64,000 nucleotides of DNA. Source: Panopea generosa (Eukaryota; Mollusca; Bivalvia; Adapedonta; Hiatellidae). A model generated the notes under the pieces. That model had not been told where the DNA came from and ran no database searches. It worked only from the letters and a program-made list of their open reading frames with translations. Where the stretch lies: positions 10,406,482 to 10,470,481 of the forward strand of contig CM055897.1 in the NCBI GenBank assembly GCA_029582155.1. Reading direction: 5' to 3'. The first letter of the stretch is position 1. Each line of letters starts with the position of its first letter. Positions 61,510 to 64,000 of the stretch are shown one piece after another. Made by a program: the position numbers and the translations under genes.

Positions 61510-61687
61510 TGTAGTAATACCCAGGTGCCAGTCTACTTACCATATGCGCATGCTCCAGGAATCCCCGCCTTATGTTAAGGTTCTTCCCAGAATAAACTTA
61601 GATCTTGTAGCATATACACGTGCTGTGTTATACCTTCCCTTTTACTTAAGGCCTACTTGATTATACGCTCTACCAGACTTTGATACA
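61510..61687 (+). repeat. 3' LTR, 178 bp
   Basis: Exactly the same length as the 5' LTR, offset by 4500 bases, with four substitutions. It ends GATACA, followed by AAGTC. Confidence 0.95.
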
Positions 61688-61692
61688 AAGTC
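61688..61692. other. Target site duplication, right (AAGTC)
   Basis: Partner of 57005-57009. Confidence 0.9.
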
Positions 61693-61726
61693 TGTGTGGG
61701 CAAGTGCATTTTTCAGAAATCAAGTT

Positions 61727-63615
61727 AATGTTTCCCCTAAAGCGGCATGGCGGGGTGGGCCGGGCCGCCCTGCCCTTTTTATATGCCGCCCTGTCCTTTT
61801 CTTATACCGCCACGCTTAAATAATTACCGTCCCGCAGTGCCCTTTTTCAATAAACAATGATAGACACTGCTGTGAAGAATAAAGGGTACCTTCCCGCTGT
61901 GTTCTTTTATTGGCTAATCAGACTGTTGACACTACACGCATCAGTAGGTAATTTCCAATATGCGCATACACTTGATTAACACATGGTTCCCGCTTTTAGT
62001 GCATTATCATATTATTTCATAGAACGCGGAACCATTAGAATGGTTCTCATTTCAAGCTATCCAATTATAACAAACTAGGAAGCCAGCGGTACACATACAC
62101 ACGCATCATGTGCAATTGTTTTGATAAGCAACTGAAGGTGTTGACAATGTTTTTCACAAGATTTAAAAAGGTGTCGGCATTACTTTTCAATTGATTCATT
62201 AACCTCCCAATCACGTGAAATCTATGTTTCATGTATGCAATCAATAATGTTTGTTACGACCATTTCTTGGATCAAGATAACTAGAAATAGATCGCAGTGT
62301 ATAGTAAGAGCTTTATGCAAGTAAGCAAAACAATGAAATCATAAAGGGGTTTTCTCAGCATCTTATTTCAACATACATATTTGTACATAAATTGAAGAAA
62401 AAAATACGAAAAAAACACCCAGATGCTGCCTTCTGTATGTTTACAAATTTGAGAAACCCGGTCTAAAAGTCGGCGTCTTCAAAAGTTTGATCCTAAAATA
62501 TCGGTTATAGCGGTCCCGTTAATTATCAATGTTTACGATTTAACTATTAATGTTTCCTTTTAAAAAATTTATATTTATTTGGAAATACACTGACACCTAA
62601 TGAAAATTACAGAATCAAACATTAAAAATGCAAACTTACTTCTCAATTGTATTAACTTTAAAATATGACAAGTTGTCCATTTATAAACACTCCTTTACTA
62701 TATTTTTATGGCAATATTAATTCTAATATAGGATAGAAACATATATTTGAAAGGCACATTAATGGATAGTTGGATACTCCCGGTTTCTCAGCATCTTATT
62801 TCAACAAATAATGAATAGGGTTTTACGGCGTACCAAAACATTATAGGTTATTCGACGCCAACAAAAACAACAAATTAACATACAGATTAAAATAAATACA
62901 TCAACAAATGAATATGCAGAATTAACCTAGAACCTTGATACATGCAGAACTGCAGAGTTTCAGCAAATTCTATAGTATTACTCAATATGTCGCTTCTTAC
63001 AACATACATAAGCCACAGTGATTCTATTCTTGCCATCACTCATGGCTCCCTGGAACCACACAGGGGTTGATAATTTAACCACAATAGAGAACATGACAAA
63101 AAATGATAAAATGAAAATGACACCCATTCGGAGGATTCCTACCCCTCTGCAGAGATTGACAGTGATTCTATTCTTAGCCAGAACCACACAGGCTTTCAAC
63201 AAATAAAATCCCCACTTAAAACGGTTCAAATTTTTAACATAGATTAAAGCATTGTGTAAATATAATATTCATCTTATAAGTGTACTTGAACTATCAAATA
63301 CTATTGAATTAATTACTTTATAATTGATAGATAATAAGGCAACTACAATAGTATCATGTATTATTAATAATGCTACTACAGTATCATCAAGAAACTACAG
63401 TATATCCTTCTATAGTTCCTTGATATCATGTATTATTTATACATGATATTGTAGTAGCCTTATTTTAGATGATTCATACATTAACCTGCTGAAAATGGTG
63501 CTCAACACAACACGCAAGAAAGTTATGACCTTTTTTTCTATTATTTTGTGCGCGCCAAAAAATGCCCTTTTTCAACTGGTACCCTGCCCTTTTTCAATCC
63601 TGGGGGAACACTATC
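61727..63615. mobile_element. Candidate non-autonomous DNA element
   Basis: The left edge (AATGTTTCCCCTAAAG, then a GC-rich GGCATGGCGGGGTGGGCCGG run) and the right edge (TGCCCTTTTTCAATCCTGGG then GGAACACT) form short imperfect inverted ends. Both contain CCCTTTTTCAA. No transposase is seen between them. The pairing is weak and the boundaries are tentative. Confidence 0.4.
63334..63465. repeat. AT-rich inverted repeat
   Basis: AAGGCAACTACAATAGTATC pairs with GATATTGTAGTAGCCTTATT. A third related arm (CTATTGTAGTTGCCTTATTA) lies at 63798-63818, outside the preceding candidate element. Confidence 0.6.
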
Positions 63616-64000
63616 AAGTGTTGGACAAGTATGTTTAATACCTTTAATTGATGTACAAACACATGGGGATTAATTAGCCATGATCTGTAGACCACAAGCC
63701 CAGATTAACTATGATGCAATTATCTGTTATTGGATTTAATTGTATTGACAGCATACAGTGTTGTTGACATGACATATGAAGTGAACCAAACTAACTACTA
63801 TTGTAGTTGCCTTATTATTAAACTGTAAATGGTATACAATTTGTGTAAATATAAGCAGCTAATGAATTTCATGATTCTCCCCTTTAATGCATGTCAGGTC
63901 TGACATGTCTTCAGATTTACGATATCCCATAAATACTCATTCCTTAGTTGCCTAATCAACATGACTTAATTTCCAGCCCAAATATAATCATGCTATGTTT
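63616..64000 (+). other. ATG14 intron 1, no exon seen
   Basis: AT-rich sequence with no coding segment that resembles ATG14. The second exon must lie beyond the window. Confidence 0.5.

Larger units (their letters stand above)
57010..61687 (+). mobile_element. Ty3/gypsy LTR retrotransposon, Mag/Steamer-like, defective
   Basis: A 4678-bp element in sense orientation in ATG14 intron 1. It has 178-bp LTRs, 5-bp AAGTC duplications, a primer binding site directly after the 5' LTR and a purine tract before the 3' LTR. The order gag, protease, RT, RNase H, integrase is that of Ty3/gypsy. Short LTRs, one gag-pol frame, two zinc knuckles and a probable tRNA-Leu primer recall the Mag lineage, including the bivalve element Steamer (from memory, LTRs near 177 bp). 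Stops and frame changes at several points make this copy non-autonomous. Confidence 0.92.

Overview
This is an AT-rich, intron-rich, repeat-laden animal nuclear DNA window. Gene content and the repeat set (tRNA-derived SINEs, a 'GGTCAAGGTCACA' dispersed repeat, a Steamer/Mag-like LTR retrotransposon) suggest a mollusc, most likely a bivalve; that assignment is inference. There is one 500-base assembly gap (54071-54570).

Layout. 1-4668: no gene; a 25-bp minisatellite and a 2.4-kb 30-bp satellite. 4669-7170 (+): an uninterrupted 833-codon TRPV-type cation channel. 7171-14321: no gene; SINEs, a 25-bp minisatellite, decayed LINE pieces. 14322-29395 (+): RBM34, a nucleolar two-RRM protein, in at least 11 exons. 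Its introns host a CpG-rich foldback element with 8-bp target duplications, a dead mariner, SINEs, minisatellites and palindromic elements. Its last two exons carry several single-base frame breaks, so they are decayed or mis-sequenced. 29396-35774: convergent intergenic repeats. 56138-35775 (-): a complete NRDE2 gene (nuclear exosome/splicing regulator) in nine exons whose phases all agree. 56265 onward (+): exon 1 of ATG14 (autophagy PI3K-complex subunit), head-to-head with NRDE2 across 126 bp. Its first intron holds a 4678-bp LTR retrotransposon with perfect 5-bp target duplications and broken gag-pol, and runs off the window.

Main discovery. NRDE2 intron 8 contains about 5.9 kb (roughly 135 units) of a 43-bp tandem repeat. 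The unit is a copy of the end of the adjacent NRDE2 exon 8: 36 coding bases (residues YYRAIQQCPWVK) plus the first 7 intron bases, including the 5' splice site. The exon carries the first copy. Each intact unit therefore offers a decoy 5' splice site and, through its TATTACAG, a decoy 3' splice site. Many central units have lost the donor G at +1 while TATTACAG is largely kept. NRDE2 itself acts on nuclear RNA and intron retention, so a splicing-based feedback role is a testable, unproven idea.

Other notable structure: two TTAA-flanked foldback elements inserted back-to-back in NRDE2 intron 6; a 300-bp element with 9-bp target duplications splitting a SINE; an 18-residue GFQN/SFDK repeat tail on RBM34; a probable GC-AG first intron in ATG14; and ETS-like and CRE-like sites between the NRDE2 and ATG14 start codons.
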